From NCBI GenBank assembly GCA_004554665.1, contig SFKY01000036.1:1-24930 (forward strand): a DNA stretch of 24,930 nucleotides, written 5' to 3'. This DNA is from Bacteroidales bacterium (GTDB taxonomy: Bacteria; Bacteroidota; Bacteroidia; Bacteroidales; Bacteroidaceae). Positions 23,054 through 24,930 of this stretch are shown piece after piece; positions within the stretch are counted from its first letter, which is position 1, and each line of letters opens with the position of its first letter. The translations under genes and the position numbers were made by a program. Under the pieces are notes generated by a model. It was not told the origin of the DNA, did not search any database, and worked only from the letters and a program-made list of their open reading frames with translations.

Positions 23054-24166
23054 TTATTGTTGCATGTGATTCCATCCTTGGGCAGTAATTTCAAACTCGT
23101 TGCCGTCTCTTGTCACCAGCATCTTGCCCAGCGATTCTTTGGTAATGTAACCGATTTGCTTGACATTTTCCATCTCTTCTATCTTGGCGTGGTCTCCGAT
23201 GGGCACAGTAAAGAGCAGTTCGTAGTCTTCTCCACCGTTGAGGGCGCATGTCGTTACGTTCATGTTCAGTTCCTCAGCCATGATGGCTGTCTGGTAATCG
23301 ATGGGTATCTTGTTTTCATAGATTCTACAGCCGCAGTGGCTTTGGCTACAGATATGAATGAGTTCGCTGCTCAATCCGTCTGAAATGTCCATCATGGCAG
23401 TGGGATGGATGTTGGCCTCGCGCAGTTGGGCTATCACGTCTCCTCTGGCTTCGGGTCTAAGCTGGCGGTCGATAAGATACTCTTTTCCGGCAAAGTCGGG
23501 CTGGAAGTCATTCAGCGCTTGCAGTTCGGTCTGCAGAGCCTGCATGTTTTGGGTGTTGCCAGATGCTTGTGCCTCCTTCACTTTCCGGCTGAGGGCATCG
23601 TATTGTTCATAATAGATATTTTTCTCGCGTTCGAGCAGTTGCAGACCCATATAAGCCGCTCCAAGGTCACCGCTCACACAGATGATATCGGTTTCTTTGG
23701 CGCCACTGCGGTAGACAATCTCTTTCTCCTCCGCTTCTCCTATGCAGGTGATGCTGATGGCCAAACCCGTGCGTGACGATGTGGTGTCGCCTCCGACGAT
23801 GTCCACGCTCCATTTGCCGCATGCCTCACGCACACCGCGGTAAAACTCCTCTATACTCTCTACGTCGAACCGCTTGTCTACTGCCAGACTGATGACTAAC
23901 TGGCGTGGATATCCGTTCATGGCGAAGATATCGCTGATGTTGACCATTGCCGACTTGTAGCCTAACTGGTGCATCGTGATATAGGTAAGGTCGAAGTGAA
24001 CGCCCTCCATGAGCATATCTGTGGTGACCAGTGTCTCTTTGTCTCCATAATGCAATACGGCGCAATCATCGCCTACGCCATATCGGGTAGAAAGATTCTT
24101 GCGCTGTAAGTTTTTGGTGAGTCTGTCTATCAGGCCAAACTCACCAATCTTAGAAATATCTGTCAT
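23054..24166 (-). CDS. thiL: Thiamine-monophosphate kinase ThiL
   Basis: ThiL phosphorylates thiamine monophosphate with ATP to the cofactor thiamine diphosphate, the last step of thiamine biosynthesis, in the cytoplasm. Family motifs are present: YGVGDDCAVL (29-38), TTDMLMEGVHFD (48-59), NISDIFAMNG (76-85), VDIVGGDTTSS (121-131), and further on MMDISDGLSSEL and NGGEDYELLF. At 370 residues it is longer than the ~325 residues of the E. coli enzyme. Most of the excess is a helical insertion at about 183-225 that is rich in Gln, Ala, Lys and Glu. The start codon lies nine bases after the stop of the purine nucleoside phosphorylase gene, so the two form an operon. Active-site residues look intact. 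Confidence 0.95.
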   Translation of the reverse strand: MTDISKIGEFGLIDRLTKNLQRKNLSTRYGVGDDCAVLHYGDKETLVTTDMLMEGVHFDLTYITMHQLGYKSAMVNISDIFAMNGYPRQLVISLAVDKRFDVESIEEFYRGVREACGKWSVDIVGGDTTSSRTGLAISITCIGEAEEKEIVYRSGAKETDIICVSGDLGAAYMGLQLLEREKNIYYEQYDALSRKVKEAQASGNTQNMQALQTELQALNDFQPDFAGKEYLIDRQLRPEARGDVIAQLREANIHPTAMMDISDGLSSELIHICSQSHCGCRIYENKIPIDYQTAIMAEELNMNVTTCALNGGEDYELLFTVPIGDHAKIEEMENVKQIGYITKESLGKMLVTRDGNEFEITAQGWNHMQQ

Positions 24167-24175
24167 ATCTGTAGT

Positions 24176-24925
24176 TTACGATCTTCTTATCATTTCGCGC
24201 ATGATGGCCGTCATCTTGGGTTGGGCAAGGTTAGCGGCTTTCTGCACGTCCTCATGACTTACTTCTTCTGGCACATCAAAACCGCCAAGGTCTGTAATTA
24301 CACTGATGCCAAACACCTTGATACCGCAATGGCGGGCCACTATCACTTCGGGTACGGTGCTCATGCCTACTGCATCTGCGCCAAACAGGCGGTACATGCG
24401 ATACTCTGCTGGGGTCTCAAATGTCGGTCCCTGTACGCCTACGTACACGCCATGAACCAGACGGGTGCCTTGCTCCCTTCCTATCTCATCGGCCAACTCA
24501 CGCAAACGGTGGTCATAGGCTTCGTGCATGTCGGGGAAGCGGGGACCCTGCGGGTTGTTCTTGCCGTGCAGGGGATGCTCGGGGAAGAAGTTGATGTGGT
24601 CGTCGATGACCATCAAATCGCCGATTTTGAAGTCTGGATTCATGCCGCCGGCTGCATTCGAGACAAACAGCGTCTCGATGCCCAGTTCGCACATTACGCG
24701 CTCTGGGAATGTCACCTGCTTCATGTCATATCCTTCATAGTAATGGAATCTTCCCTCCATCGCCATGATGTCTTTCCCGCCAAGTTTGCCGAATATCAGC
24801 ATTATCCCGGTAAGGATAGCAACAATAATTCCGAGTGGTGGAGTTATCAAGGCTTTGCCGATGGTGGCAAAGTGCGAAACGATGCTCTTCGATGCAGTTC
24901 CTACACCTTGCTGTAGGTCATCCAT
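24176..24925 (-). CDS. punA: Purine nucleoside phosphorylase with a foreign N-terminal segment (partial, chimeric)
   Basis: From about residue 43 this is a trimeric-type purine nucleoside phosphorylase, which cleaves guanosine or inosine with phosphate to the free base and ribose-1-phosphate in purine salvage. The recognisable segments are LIFGKLGGKDIMAMEGRF (43-60), then HYYEGYDMKQVTFP, VSNAAGGMNPDF, DHINFFPEHPL, GPRFPDM, QGPTFETPAEY, GADAVGMSTVPEV and, near the end, SVITDLGG and EVSHEDVQKAA. The normal first ~60 residues, including the phosphate-binding GTGLG loop, are missing. They are replaced by MDDLQQGVGTASKSIVSHFA and a hydrophobic stretch, KALITPPLGIIVAILTGIM, that does not belong to the family and vaguely recalls phage tape-measure proteins. 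The frame stays open to the window edge. Without the phosphate loop the product should be inactive. Misassembly or a rearrangement near 24800 is the simplest reading. Confidence 0.85.
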   Translation of the reverse strand: MDDLQQGVGTASKSIVSHFATIGKALITPPLGIIVAILTGIMLIFGKLGGKDIMAMEGRFHYYEGYDMKQVTFPERVMCELGIETLFVSNAAGGMNPDFKIGDLMVIDDHINFFPEHPLHGKNNPQGPRFPDMHEAYDHRLRELADEIGREQGTRLVHGVYVGVQGPTFETPAEYRMYRLFGADAVGMSTVPEVIVARHCGIKVFGISVITDLGGFDVPEEVSHEDVQKAANLAQPKMTAIMREMIRRS

Positions 24926-24930
24926 CGACG

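Overview
The window looks like a chromosomal segment from a Prevotella-like member of the Bacteroidales. The evidence is a short primary sigma factor of the Bacteroidetes type, TAnnTTTG -7 promoter boxes in front of three tRNA genes, an AddAB pair with a DUF5686 outer-membrane neighbour, and the typical Bacteroidetes forms of ThiL, purine nucleoside phosphorylase and RmuC. These assignments come from reading motifs by eye; no database search was possible.

Layout: 1-1486 (+) holds the C-terminal part of a GT2 glycosyltransferase, whose N-terminus does not belong to the family, and a GNAT acetyltransferase. 1503-1744 (+) is a tRNA-Asp gene with its promoter and terminator, preceded by an exact 50-nt duplicate of its own 5' part. 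1822-1998 (-) is tRNA-Ser(CGA) with promoter and terminator. 2005-10069 (-) is a tightly overlapped unit: DUF5686 outer-membrane protein, AddA-like helicase-nuclease, AddB-like nuclease. 10149-11021 (-) is the primary sigma factor with its own terminator. 11022-11557 is a 536-bp divergent intergenic region with promoters and repeat copy 1. 11558-22557 (+) is a run of eight genes in one direction. 22558-22844 carries repeat copy 2 and a tRNA terminator. 22845-22962 (-) is tRNA-Phe with its promoter. 23054-24925 (-) is thiL preceded by a purine nucleoside phosphorylase whose first ~43 residues are foreign.

The most interesting part is 11558-19887. It encodes a lipoprotein with a von Willebrand A (MIDAS) domain, a four-helix membrane protein, a divergent tubulin/FtsZ-like GTPase, a 1159-residue protein with a complete actin/Hsp70-type ATPase signature (compare SrfB), a coiled-coil protein, and a zinc-ribbon protein with one membrane helix and a small C-terminal domain. 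From the tubulin-like gene onward the genes abut or overlap by a few bases. A tubulin-like and an actin-like NTPase translated back to back, together with envelope-anchored partners, suggests an uncharacterised envelope-associated assembly or remodelling machine. That function is inference.

Two copies of a ~68-bp repeat, each built from three copies of a CTAAATGCC...TTTAG unit, lie at 11280-11346 and 22574-22641 and bracket the whole plus-strand block. Both ends of the window show a coding sequence that loses family homology abruptly, which is most simply explained by misassembly or rearrangement at contig ends.
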